DNA from: Aedes albopictus
Taxonomy: Eukaryota > Arthropoda > Insecta > Diptera > Culicidae
Assembly: GCF_035046485.1 (NCBI RefSeq)
Contig: NC_085136.1
Coordinates: 328,006,227 to 328,070,226 of the forward strand
Length of the DNA: 64,000 nt
Direction of reading: 5' to 3'
Made by a program: the position numbers and the translations under genes
Notes under the pieces: generated by a model
Databases searched by the model: none
What the model was told of the DNA's origin: nothing
The model's input: only the letters and a program-made list of their open reading frames with translations
Shown here: piece after piece, positions 48,111 to 60,190 of the stretch
How positions within the stretch are numbered: position 1 is the first letter of the stretch
Layout: the number at the start of each line of letters is the position of its first letter

Positions 48111-49440
48111 GAGAAGTTCCGAAAAAATTCCTGGAGGAATTTCCGAAGAAATTCCTGGAGAATTTTCCGAAGAAATTCCTGAAGAAATTTCCGAAGAAAT
48201 TCCGTGAGGAATTTCCGAATAAATTTCTGGAGGAATTTCCGAAGAAATTCCTGGAAGAATTTCCGAAGCAATTCCTGGAGGAATTTCCGAAGGAATTTCA
48301 GAAGGGATTCAGGAACTTCAGAAGGAATTTCTGGAGGAATTTTCGAAGGAATTTCTTGGGGATTTCTGGAGGAACTTCTGGATGAATTTCTGGAAGAATT
48401 TCCGAAAGAATTCTTGGAGGAAGGTATTCCTGGATCCGAAGGAATTCCTGTAAAAACTCCCGAAAGAATTCCTGGAGGAACTTCCGAAGGAATTGATGGA
48501 GAAAATTCCGAAGAAATTACTGCAGAAATTTTTGAAGGAACTGGAGCAATTCCTGAAGGAATTTCCAAATTAATTCCTGGAGGAACTTCCAAAGGAATTC
48601 GAAGGAATTCTAAGAAGAACTTACAAAGCAATTCCCGTATGAATTCCTGGATGAATTTCTTATGGATTTCATGGTGGAATTTATAATGCAATTTCTGGAG
48701 GAGTTTCCTAAAGGAATTTTTGGAGGAATTTCTAAAGAATTCATGAAGGAATTCTTGGAGGAATTCCTGAGGGATTTTCCGAAGGAGCTTCTGGAAAAAA
48801 TTCCATATAAATTCCTGGAGGAATTTCCAAAAAAACATCCTGGAGGATTTTCCGAAAAAAAAATCCTGGAGGAATTTCCTAAAAAAATCCTGGAGGAATT
48901 TCCGAATAAATTTCTGGAGGAATTTCCGAAGAAATTCCTGGAGGAAATTCCGAAGAAATTCCTGAAGGAATTTCCGAAGAAATTCCTGGAGAAATTTCCG
49001 AAGAAATTCCTGGAGGAATTTCCGAAGGAATTCCTGGAGGAATTTCCGAAGGAATTCCTGGAGGAATTTCCGAAAAAATTCCTGGAGGAATTTCCGAAGA
49101 AATTCCTGGAGGAATTTCCGAAGAAATTCCTGGAGAAGTTCCGAAGAAATTCCTGGAGGAATTTCCGAAGAAATTCCTGGAGGAATTTCCGAAGAAATTC
49201 CTGGAGAATTTTCCGAAGAAATTCCTGAAGAAATTTCCGAAGAAATTCCTGGAGGAATTTCCGAATAAATTTCTGGAGGAATTTCCGAAGAAATTCCTGG
49301 AGGAATTTCCGAAGAAATTCCTGGAAGAATTTCCGAAGAAATTCCTGGAAGAATTTTCAAAGAAATTCCTGGAGGAATTTCCGAAGAAACTCCTGGAGAA
49401 TTCTCCGAAGAAATTTCTGAAGGAATTTCCGAAGAAATCC
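48111..49440 (+). repeat. F1 24-bp array, degenerate right part
   Basis: Irregular 24-bp texture. A stretch at about 48110-48260 reappears at about 49133-49340 with the same variant order, so a block was duplicated about 1.03 kb apart. The middle (48300-48720) is strongly diverged. Confidence 0.85.
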
Positions 49441-52400
49441 CTAATTTCTCCAGGGATTCCTCCAGAGATTATTTCATTAAATTCTTCAGGAATTTTCTTT
49501 GGGGTTTCTTCAGGAGTAACTCAAGAAAGATTTTTTCGAAAGATGAGGGATTGCTTGAGAAGTTTTATATGAAATTCTTCCAAGAATTGCTACATAAGTT
49601 CATGTTTGTATCATGTATCTTTTCAAATATTTCTTAATAAATTCCACAAGAAAGATTGTCAGATTTTTCTTAGGATTCTTCTAGAAAACTTCTAAAAAAA
49701 CACATGATGCAATTCCAAAAAAATATAATCACAAAACTTTGGTGATTTTATCAAAAATTTCTCAAGGGATTTCCTTTACAAATAACGAAATTTTTCAGGA
49801 TCGTTTTCGGAGATTATTGCATGAATTTCTCTAAAGGTTCATTCAGGTATTGCTCCTTTCCATTACTTCAAAGATTCCATCTTTTTTTCATTTTTTCAGA
49901 GGCTTTTGATAGAATTTCTCCTGGATTTATTGTTGTTCCTTCAGGATTTCGTTAAGAAATTTCTCCATTTTTGTGTACAATTGCATAAGGATTTTTTCTT
50001 AGAATCCCTTCAGAGGTATCTCCAGAGGCTCTTACAAGGATTCCTTCAACAGTTTCTTCAGGGATACCTCAAAAACTTATAGAACTTATAGAACTCATAG
50101 AAGAAGCTCTCCGGTTTTTCCTGGACTCCTTTCGGAAACATCTCAAGCATTTTTCCTTGAAATTACTTACAGAGTTCCCGTAGAAGTCTTCCATGATTTT
50201 CTTTTCTGAGAATTCAGGGGATATCTGAAAGTGTTTCTCCAGCTACTCTCGCTGGTATTATTCTAGGCATTCCAGGAATTGCTCCAAAGATAACTTCAGA
50301 AATTATTTCTGTAATTTTTGACCAATAAATCCTCCAAAAAAATGCTCTGGGGGATTCGAAATGTTCTTGGAGTCTTTTAAAAAATTTCTTCATTCCCTGA
50401 ATTACTAAAAAGTGCCTGGAGAAAAGGTAAATTTCTAAAAAAAAAAAGACTTTTTCCAATATAAAATTAATGAAAAGTCGACTTTGGTCTAATACCCCTT
50501 CCACCTAAGAGTGCTGAAAAATTCATTTCGTCATATCTAAATTCAATCACCTACAGCTCATTTAAGAAGCTGAACCTGATATATGAAAAACTTGTGCGGC
50601 TAGACTAGTTCTGCAAGAAAGTTACGGAAAAACCACTACTTTTCGAATATTTAAGGTAAATGTCACGGACTACCTTCGAAAAATCCCAATGGTATTCACG
50701 GCTAAGAGTCTCTTCAACTCGGATTGTTTGCGAGATTTCTGCAGAAGTTTTTGCGACATTTCTTCAGAAATTTTTCCGATTTTTTTAGTTTTCTCCGCTA
50801 GTTTTTTTTTTCTGGGTTTTTTTCATTAAGGTTTTTAGAGTTCCACCTGGAAAATTTCAAATATTTTTCTCCAAAATTACTACAAAAAATATTTCGTATG
50901 TTGTCCCGGGATTGATTTCTATGCTGCAATCGAGATGCCTCGGAGTTTTGTTTTCGTATTTTCACACATTATTTGATGTGTGTTCTCCGAATGTGTTTCA
51001 AGGAATTTTGTTGGTTATTCCAAGAAATTCCTAAAGGAAAACCCAGAATTCCAGGGCAATTTTCGGAATAGATTCCGAGAAGCAATATAGGAGTAATTCC
51101 AACAAAAAAAAATTGTTAAAACTCCTAACGAACTCTTTGGAGGAACTCTAGTAGGGATATCAAGAAACTTTGGGAGAAATGCCAGAAAACTCTTTGGGAG
51201 AAATCTTGGGAAGAACTTAAGGGAAACACTTTTTCCCGAGAGAAACTAAGAGAAATTTATCTACGACACTTTGTCGTAAACAGTTGGTTGAATACTTTTT
51301 CATGGTAGAAGAAACATCTGAAGATACGCTAGGTCGAAAACACTCTCTAATGATTACAGAACTGTAATTTAAAAATTAGAGCTGGTTACTCAAAGTTTCC
51401 AAATTTCAGCGTACGCTTTCATTAAAATGCCATCAATATTCCGCCTAGTCGAGAATTATTCCGGGAAAACCCTTCAAAAATTGTTTTTTCCCAATATTTT
51501 TCTGAACTTTATGTAAAAGGGAAATTCTTGCAGGATTTTTTTTTTTAAGTTTTCACTGAGAATTCTTTTTGGATGTATTTCTTTTCATGTACTCTTTTTG
51601 AGAATTTTCTCCACGAGAGGCACTGCCAGAACTACCTTTAAAACTTCTTTGATTTCTTTTTCAAAATTTTCCTGGATTATTTAGATTTTTGCAGGATTCC
51701 CTTGAATGAATTCAGCAAGGATTCCATCAAAGCAATTCTTGAGAATGGATTCGTATTTTAATTTCTCTATGGATTCCTCCAGATATTCTTTCGGAAAATT
51801 TTTCAGGAATTTTGGTATGGTGTTCTTCAGAAGTTTTTTTTTAAAGAAAATTCCCAAAAGATGAATGTCGGAAAAGTACGTTTTTATCATGTATTCCTTA
51901 AAAATTCCTGCTGGGAATCCTTCAGGGATTTAGAGGAAATTCCTTCGAGGATTATTTCTACAGAAGTTTGTGCATATTCTTCATCCTTCATTTGAATTTT
52001 CAAACATTCCTGATTCGTATTGGTTTTTTATCACAATTTATTCCTGGAGTTTTTGTCAAGGGTTTGTCCAGAAATTCTTCCAAATATTTCTTCAGGAGTT
52101 TCTCCAGGAAATTCTTCATAGATGTCTGCAAAAGATGCAATTTCAGGAGTTTTTTTTTTGATAAAGATTTGAAGATTCTTTAAGAAATTCCTCTATGGTT
52201 TTCTTTTAAAAGTTCAGAAATTTCCAATTTTTTTCAGACATTATTGATATTTTAATTTTTACCAGTGATTCCTTGAGGAATCACTCTACGTATTCATAGA
52301 TTCTCTAAGGTATTTATATACAAAATCCTCTGCAAAATTCTCAAGAGATTCTTCTTTAGTGCATCCAAGCGTTTCTACATAAATATTCTTTCAGAGATTG

Positions 52401-53040
52401 CTACAGATTAATTGAGACCTTTCTTCAGGGATTCTCTCAGAATTTCTTCCAGAGGTGATTTTTAAAGAAATTCTCACATAAATTCCTTGCAGAGGGCTCT
52501 GAAATTATCCAATAAATTTATTTAAATGATTCGACCAAAAATTTCATTTTTTTAATATTTAGTTGTTCTGAAATGAATTCCTGAAGGACTTTTCTAAGAA
52601 TTTGAACTTTTTGCATTTTTTTTAATAATTTCCGAAAATGCACGGTAAATTTTTCTTAGAATTCCTCCAAAGGAATTTCCAAAAGTTTTTTCCAAAATCC
52701 TCCAGAGAACCCTCATAGAATTATTGAGAGATTTTTTCAAGAACTCCACCATTACCTTGTCTTCAATCTGCGCACGATTTTTTGCAATTTTGCGCAGACA
52801 TTTTTAAGTGTTTCCTTCAGAAATTTCGCTCCAAAATTTTCTCAAGCAATTTCTCCTAGGAATAACTTTCACAGTCTCTCCAGCTGTTTCTTCAGATAGT
52901 CTCCCAGGTCTTCATCCAGGACTTTCTGCAAAGATGACTTCAGAGATTGTTGCAGCATACCAGGAAGTTACCAGGAGTTTTTTAGGGACATGTGTGAAGT
53001 CAATATGTGAAGAATTGTCATTAGTTAAAATTCACGAATA
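49441..53040 (-). repeat. Degenerate F1, pyrimidine orientation
   Basis: From 49441 the plus strand changes to TTTCTCCAGGGATTCC and ATTCTTCAGGA words, the complement of the array texture. A non-F1 stretch with dispersed repeat lies at about 50480-51480, including the 51378 match to the left array flank. No gene found. Confidence 0.65.
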
Positions 53041-53990
53041 AAAAAACGTTCAGACAATCCTCCAAAACAATTCTTAAGAATTTCTTTCAGTATTTTCTTT
53101 TTGTGTAATTTCTGGAAGAACTTCTGAAAAAAAAAACTCTAAAGGAATATCTGAACATCTGAATTCCTGCACGAATCTCTGAAGCATCACAGGATACATT
53201 TCTGACGGAACGGAGCAATTCATAAAAAAATCTTTGTAGAAAATTGTCAGAGAAACCTTTGGGAGAATTTCCGAGGAAATTTCTGCAGCATTATTAAATA
53301 TATTTTTAGAGGAACACCAACAAAATGCTTAAAGAAGAACTTTTGAAGAAATTCCTTGATAAATTTTTCGCTGTGTTCCTGAAGAAATCCCTAAAATTCT
53401 TAGATTTTTTGGAAAAACTCAGATTTTTTTTCAGAAGGAATCCAAGCAGGAATTTTTAAAACAATTCCTGGAGGAATTTGTAAATAAATCTCCAGTGGAA
53501 TCGCTATGGTAAAGTCACAGAAATATTTGCAGAAATTCCAAATTCTTTAAGAATTCCTATAGGAAATTTCTGGACCACTTTCTTATGAAATTCCAAGAGA
53601 AACTTCACCCCTAATGGAAATAACGGAAATGTTTTTTTTTTTTTTAATTCTTAAAATAATAATTTTGGAGGATTTAAATTCATCCATGCAGGAACAATTC
53701 CTGTGGTAATAATTGAAAAAAAAAAAACACCTAGATAAGAATCTGTAAGGAGCCTTAGGAAGAAAATTTGAGATATTTATAACGGAGTTTCAGTAGAAAC
53801 ACTTAAGGATATTTTTGAATGAATTTCTCAAAAAATTCGTGAAAACAATCTTGGAGCTAAAAAGGAGTTTCTGAGGAAACCGAAGAAAGCTTTTCTAGAG
53901 TAATTCTTGGAAAAACGTCTGGAGAATTGTCTGAAAGAATTCCACCAAGAATTGTGCCTGGAATTGCCTACGAGTTTCTGCAGTTATTTT
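53041..53990 (+). repeat. Degenerate F1, purine orientation
   Basis: GGAATTTCTGAAGAA-type words return on the plus strand. Strongly diverged, no gene. Confidence 0.55.
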
Positions 53991-54723
53991 TCCAGAGATG
54001 GCTTCAAAAAAAATGAAATTTTCGCGGAAACTTACTCACCGTTTGATGCAGTAATTCATCTAGCGTTGTCCGCCAGATTTCCTTAAGAAATTTCTTCACA
54101 GATTTTTGCAGGAATTTCTCTAGGGATTTCTTCAGAAATTCAACAAAAGTTTGGAATTCCTTCAGAGGCTCCTACAGGCATTCCTTAGTATAATCCCTCA
54201 GAGATACCTTCAAAAATTTCTGCAGGAATGATTCCTTGGCAAATTCTCAAGGCAATTCTCAAGAGATTGTTCTGGAAGTTCTTCCGGAAGTCCTCTATCA
54301 ATTGCTTCGTGAATTCCTTTTGAGATTTCTTCAGACCTTTTCTTAGGAATTCTTCCAAAAGTTCTTTCGGTGATTCTTCAAAAATATTCCTTCAGTAATT
54401 ACTTCAGGATTTGTTGTTTGGCGTTTCTTCGCAGTTTTTTTTTTTTTTTCAAGAAATATTGAAAGGAATAACTTTGCTGAAGGTTTTCTAGTTCATTCAG
54501 GTATTCAATCAGAAATACTTGAAAAATCTAATCCTTCAGAAATTCCTACAGTGATTCCCTAAAAAATCTCCATTTTTGTATTTTTTTTTAGTTTATGCAA
54601 GGCTTCCTTCAAAAACGTTTTCAGGCTTTTGCGATTTTTGACTACTAATGCGTTCAGGAATTATACATCCTCTTGGGATCTCCAGAGGAATCTCCAGGAC
54701 TTATCCAGGGATTCCTTCAAAAC
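53991..54723 (-). repeat. Degenerate F1, pyrimidine orientation
   Basis: AATTTCTTCA, TTCCTTCAGAG and GGATTTCTTCAG words. Another orientation change near 54020. No gene. Confidence 0.55.
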
Positions 54724-54977
54724 ACTTTGCATGGAAGTAGAAAGAAAATCGGGTTAAGTACTGTTCCTCTTAATTCCACTAAGAATTTGCATCCTTTGAC
54801 AGATACGTTTTTCGACCTCAACTTTAAGGTCGTTTTCAGAGGTATACCCAATACGTATCTGTCAAAGGATGCAAATTCTTAGTGGAATTAAAAGGAACAG
54901 TATTTAACCCGATTTTCTTTCTACTTACAGATATTCCACTAACAAGCCTAGGTTCACCATCATCAACTTTGCATGGA
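54724..54977. mobile_element. ~190-bp fold-back element flanked by a 12-bp direct repeat
   Basis: Arms begin GTAGAAAGAAAATCGGGTT at 54737 and mirror to 54924, with CTAAGAATTTGCATCC then TTTGACAGATACG within them. ACTTTGCATGGA occurs at 54724-54735 and 54966-54977. If that is the target duplication, the element includes about 40 bp beyond the right arm. Confidence 0.65.
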
Positions 54978-55448
54978 TTCTTTAGAAATTTATTTAGCGA
55001 TTCCATCAAGAATCCCTGTGCAATTTCTGCAAGAACTACCAAAAAATCCTTGGCGAAATGTATGAAGAAATACCTTATGTCTTAGAGACGGAACCACCGA
55101 AGCAACTTAAAAGCCAATTCTAGTAGGAGTTTCTGCAGAAATCCTTAAATGAAGAAATTCAAGAGGAATCTTTGAAAAAAAAAACGCTGACGGAATCCCT
55201 TGTTGAAATCCCTGAAGAAAACCTTGAAATACCAAAAGAGTCTGTGGAAATATTTCTGGAGGAATTCCTGAAGAAATTTGAGAAGGAATTCGTGGAGATG
55301 TTTTTGAAAATATCCTTCAAGGAATTTCTGAAGGAATATATAGTCGAATTCCGTTAGAAATCCCTGGAGGCATTCTTGGATGAATCCCTGGAGGATTTTC
55401 CAACAAACTCCATGAGGAATTCCCAGAGGAATTCCTGGAGGAATACTT
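54978..55448 (+). repeat. Degenerate F1, purine orientation
   Basis: GGAATTCCTGAAG, GAAATCCCTGG and related words, clearest after 55130. A 61-codon frame at 55172-55357 is repeat-derived. Confidence 0.55.
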
Positions 55449-56195
55449 ACAGGGGATAGACAAAATGATCGGGACTGGAAAAATTTTCCCTTCTCAAAAA
55501 ATATTCAAATAGCTGTAACTTTTCGAAAAGTGCAGCAAATATTCTCAAATTTTTACTGTAAGCTGATTAACCAGTTGTGTATCAGTGGACAAAATTTGGA
55601 AAAGATCGGGCTATTCTGCACGAAGTTATAAGCATTTTAGAAAAAGATAGAAATATCCGATAGCCAACTTTGAGATGTAATATCTCCGGATTCATTGAAT
55701 CGAATGCAATGAAATTCTGTCCATTTATGACTTATATAATGGGCTCTGAAAAACGTTTGACTAAACTTGAAATTATTAACAAGAGAAAAAGTTATAGCAA
55801 TTTCATTAATTTTATGATTTTTTAGTAAATTGGTCTATTTTTGATATGCATCCCATTACATTTTCAATGAATTTATTTATTTTATTTATTTATTTATTTA
55901 TTCCGTCAAACAGTGTAGACATGTGAACATTACATATAAACAAATTACTTAAATTAGCTTAAATTTAAATTGTTTTGGTTTCGGTTTGACTTTAAGTGTT
56001 GTTTAATTGCCGGCTATGTTGTTACTTTCTTTCAAAACATATCTGTATTCAAGACAGTTTGAGAGAATTTAAATGAACTATAATTAGCATCTTGAATTTT
56101 GAAACGATGTTGAAATTTAAGATAATTTGGTGTTTTATTAGAAAAATTATCTAATCGTTATAATTTTCTTCCGTGTTAAGAATTTTAAGTAACGT
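55449..56195. repeat. Dispersed repeat (segments B and A), copy 2, rearranged
   Basis: Segment B, reversed relative to copy 1, occupies about 55449-55780. A (TTTAT)n-rich spacer follows at 55867-55905, then segment A in the direct orientation (56039-56189). The B side also ends in a relative of the A end, so the copy is an imperfect inverted arrangement. Confidence 0.7.
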
Positions 56196-57185
56196 TCACC
56201 CGGCGCTTAGAATATTGCAATGGTGAGCTCGTTCCATGCTTATTTCGCATAGCAATTATTTGTACTTTGACTCGACAAGGCATGTTTACAGTATAAGTTT
56301 TTTCTTCATGTTTGAGACTTTCAACCCAGCCAGCACTGGTACGTCTCTTAACGTTTTTCTAAAAGTCACAACCCTGTCCCTCATTTCCCGAAGCACCTCT
56401 GTCGACACCCAGGTAAAAACTTGTCCAAGGTGGGAAAAATTTCCCTCATTCATTCCATTCATCATTTGTTTGCACGCGCGGTGACGTGTGTGTTTGTATA
56501 TGGGATGGGACCACCTTTTTCATTAGGAGATGAAGATATTTGGCCCTTTTTCCACCGGTCGTCGGTAGGTTGGTCGGTCGGTCGCTGCCACCAACCGGGT
56601 TGAACTTCGTCTATCTTCTCTCGCTTTTTCGCCACGATGATGGTGGCGTCATCCAAAATTGGGTCTATTAGGGTGTAATAGTTTTCAATTAGGCTGAATT
56701 AGCTTCGTGCTCAATTGACTGTTCGACGGGCCGGATGGGGAAACATGAATGATGATCAGTTCTTCTCTGCCATCGTTTCGGCATCGACATCGGCATCGTT
56801 GTCGGGGTTGTGTGGAGATGGGCGTGTTTGACGTGCTTTTCGTTCGGGAACCTCGAAGATGATGGAGTATGAATAATAAATGACCAGACGAGAGTTTTTC
56901 GCCTCTCGGGAGGAGGATTTTCGGGGGCTCAAAGTTTGGCCGGGCTGCTAACGAGGCTGCTGTTGAGTCAAACTTCATTTCCGCCGTCGTCGACGTCGTT
57001 GCGCTACCGCGCGGCGTACGACAGGATGACAAATGTGTTTACTTTGGGACGGAAGCGACGCCATTTTTCGCACTTTTGCTAATTAAAATAATGCCCTCCA
57101 TTTCGAGTTTTGGGGATGGAATTTGCACGGTGGTTAGGGTTACCACTGGCGGAAAAAGTAGCACGGAGAGTTTCTGTAGTTCCAC
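56196..57185. other. GC-richer unique island
   Basis: Complex sequence with a (GGTC)n-like run near 56565, TCATCGT/GTCGTCGAC runs and a TAATTAAAATAATG homeodomain-like motif near 57080. No exon-grade frame seen. Candidate conserved non-coding DNA. Confidence 0.4.
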
Positions 57186-57438
57186 ATAGTGGGCTGGAAT
57201 TCCCTGGAGAAATTCCTGGAAGCCTTCCGAAATAATCTCTTGAGGAATTCCTGAAAAAAACCCCTGGAGGAATACCTGATGGAATCCCTGTAGAAATTTC
57301 TTAAATCTTTCCTGGAAGAATTCGTTAATGAATCTTTCGATAAATTCATGGAGAATCCCTGAAGGGACTCCTAAAGGAATTCCTGGAGGAATTTCCAAAG
57401 GAATCTCTGGAGGAATTTCTGAAGGAATGCTTGGAAGA
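57186..57438 (+). repeat. Short F1 tract
   Basis: GGAATTCCTGGAGAA-type words with 12-24-bp spacing, leading into the duplicated block. Confidence 0.6.
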
Positions 57439-57930
57439 ATTCCTGAAGGAATTTCTGGAGTTGTCCCTGGAGAAATTCATCAAGGAATCCATACAAGAAT
57501 TCTTGAAGGAATCCCAGGATGATCCTCGGAGGAATTCCTGAAAGAATCCCTGGAGAAATCCAAGAAAAAATCCCTTGGGCACATGAAATTTATTGAAATA
57601 TTAAAAAAAATATATTTTTTTAATTCATTTTGAAAAGACTACTTACATCTCGAGAGACTAACACAAGACTGAACATAACTGACACTGAAGAATGAAATGC
57701 ATGTAGAACTTCAATGAAGCACAAGTTAATATAATTAAAAATAATAAAAATAAATAATTATGTAAAATAAATTTTGAAGAAAAAAAAAACATTAAATTTG
57801 AAAAAAAAAACTGAAAACTCATTTCAAAATTTTCATCGCCTCTAGCCAGATGCTGCACAGACTGAATATAACTTACCCTTTACGATAAAAATCATAAAGT
57901 TGAATGTATTATATATTTAAAAAAATATAA
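57439..57930 (+). repeat. Segmental duplication, copy 1
   Basis: Begins ATTCCTGAAGGAATTTC and runs through CATCTCGAGAGACTAACAC and CTCTAGCCAGATGCTGCACA. It matches 58340-58830, offset about 901 bp at the left end. Confidence 0.85.
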
Positions 57931-57969
57931 TAAAAATAGAAACGTATAAAAAATCAAGAATTATGCATT

Positions 57970-58325
57970 ATTGTCTTGTCGTAAGGACGACTGCTCCTTG
58001 TATAGCCTTGTACAGCTACCCAAGCAACACACATGTTATATAAGAGTTACGAAAGCGCAAGTTTTGGTTGTAAAGAAGTTAATTTTACGTAATTCTAACA
58101 TTTTGTTGGAATAACGTCATATAAACTTCTATACAACCAAAACTTGCGCTGTCTTAACTAATATATAACATGTGTGTTGCTTGGGTAACTTAGTGATAGA
58201 AGTGCCAATGAATTTTGAGAGAAAATTTGTTCAGAAACGATATTGCTGATATTCTTTATCAAGCTCAACTTCATTTTTCCCATTTTTTTCTTATTTTTTT
58301 CTTTTTTTTTTGTATTACTTTTACT
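57970..58325 (+). repeat. Block repeated at 60010-60190, here carrying a MITE
   Basis: TATAGCCTTGTACAG then AACTTAGTGAT then GAATTTTGAGAGAAAATTTG matches 60050-60110, where the sequence is uninterrupted. Confidence 0.85.
58017..58187. mobile_element. 167-bp TA-inserted MITE (58019-58185)
   Basis: Ends CCCAAGCAAC and GTTGCTTGGG are perfect inverted repeats. The arms continue for about 55 bp (ACACATGTTATATAA, GCGCAAGTTTTGGTTGTA). TA is duplicated at 58017-58018 and 58186-58187. The paralogous block near 60067 has a single TA and no insert, which is a preserved empty site. TA targeting suggests mobilisation by a Tc1/mariner-type transposase. Confidence 0.92.
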
Positions 58326-58339
58326 AAATAAATGAATAA

Positions 58340-58830
58340 ATTCCTGAAGGAATTTCTGCAGTTGTCTCTGGAGAAATTTCTCAAGGAATCCATACAGGAA
58401 TTCTTGAAGGAATCCTCGGAGGAATTCCTGAAAGAATCCCTGGAGAAATCCAAGAAAAAATCCCTTGTGCACATGAAATTTATAAGAATATTAAAAATAA
58501 AAAATAAAATAAAAATATATTTTTTTTTATTCATTTTGGAAAGACAACTTACATCTCGAGAGACTAACACAAGACTGAACATAACTGACACCCAAGAATG
58601 AAATACATGTAGAACTTGAATGTAGTGCAAGTTAAAATAATTTTAAAAAATAATATTGTAAAAACAAATTTTGATGAAATAAAAAACATAAAAATTTGAA
58701 AATAAAAACTAAAAACTCAATTCAAAAAACAAATTTTCGTCGCCTCTAGCCAGATGCTGCACAGACGGAATATAACTTACCCATGACAAGGGAAATCATA
58801 AAGTTGAGTGCATTATATATAAAAAAATTG
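58340..58830 (+). repeat. Segmental duplication, copy 2
   Basis: Counterpart of 57439-57930 with point differences and small indels in the A/T runs. Confidence 0.85.
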
Positions 58831-60009
58831 AAAACTAATAAATTTCAAGAGTTGAAAAAATTTATATTTGGAACTTGAGAAGGAAGCAGTTAATTAGAAA
58901 ATTGTATAGAAAAACTTGAAATTAAACCAAAGAAGTACAAGTCAAGATTGTTTCGAATAGATTGCTTCAAAAGCAATCAACTTCACCCCGATTCAAGGTG
59001 AAAATCTCACCTAATGGTAACCCTAGCCCGGTAGTCACACGTCCTGCACGAATTCCACTTGCCGAAAATCCTCCGCTACAAACAAGGAAATAAATTTACC
59101 GTTTAATTATTATTCGCCCTGATTACTCATTATCACATTTAATTAAATTTGATTTAATTAAGGTTATTATGGGAGGCTCCATTTCGTTTTCCATTGTTCC
59201 GGTTTGAAGGCCTCCTCCTGACTCCTGGGACTAGCTAGCCTAGTGGGGGGGGGGGAAGGACAACCAAGGGAACCCATTTCCGCCAAATGTGATGGTGATT
59301 GTGTGTGTAGCCGGGACCGTCTCCTAAGATGTCTGTCTGTCTGTCTGCCCGTTCGTCCGTTTGTGGTCCTGTTCTCGAGTAACACAATGGGTGCTTCTTC
59401 CGGGTGGCTGAAGACGCGCGCTTCAGCAGCAGCAGCAGCAGCAGAGGCTATTATTGTCCCTATTATTATCGTTATTACTGAAATGAGAGTCTAAAAATGG
59501 GGCCGCAAACACCTCCTCGGTTGCCCCTGTGCCCTTGTTGATGGGACTCGATTGCTGGAAATTTAATTTTCTTGGTCTTCTTGGGCTCGTGATTCGGAAG
59601 AGCTGGCTGCAGTCGTCAGCAGCGCGTTTAATTATGATTGTTTCTTGAATCTAATGAAAATATGTACGCAAGAAGGGACATTACAAACAGGGGTCAGTCT
59701 ACGACGAAGGGCGAATATTACCTATCAAATTTGAGTGAGGATGGTGGCTCTGAAGGAGGAGACTGGGTTGTTTCAGAAACGTCATGGTAGTTTTATTTTC
59801 GAAAAAAAATCGGACAAAGTTGTTTCTAGTTCTCATTTTTCTTTTTTTTTTCTTTTTTGAAAACTTTACCAGTTTTAAAGACATTCATTTTAGAAGCCTT
59901 ATAAAAAATGTTTAAAAGCTTCTTCTCAGAATCCCTCAAGATTATTTTATGGGAGTTTTGTTAATTTACGGAGCACTTTCATGGCATATTTTTTTTATCT
60001 GAACGAATT
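58831..60009. other. Unique island with microsatellites
   Basis: Holds an AT-rich homeodomain-site-like stretch near 59137-59160 (TTAATTAAATTTGA then TTTAATTAA), a G-run near 59244, (TCTG)n near 59331 and (CAG)n near 59425. No supported gene. Confidence 0.4.
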
Positions 60010-60190
60010 ATGCTATATTTTTTTTGTCGTGAGGAAGACTGCTCTCAGTGTATAGCCTTGTACAGTTAACTTAGTGATGGAAGTGACAATGAATTTTGAG
60101 AGAAAATTTGATCTGAAACGATATTGCTGATATTCTTTATCAAACGAAACTTCATTTTTTCTTTTTTTTTTTGTATTACTTTTACTTCCC
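60010..60190 (+). repeat. Third block of the duplication, without MITE
   Basis: Matches 57970-58325 minus the MITE. The empty TA site is at 60067-60068. Confidence 0.85.
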
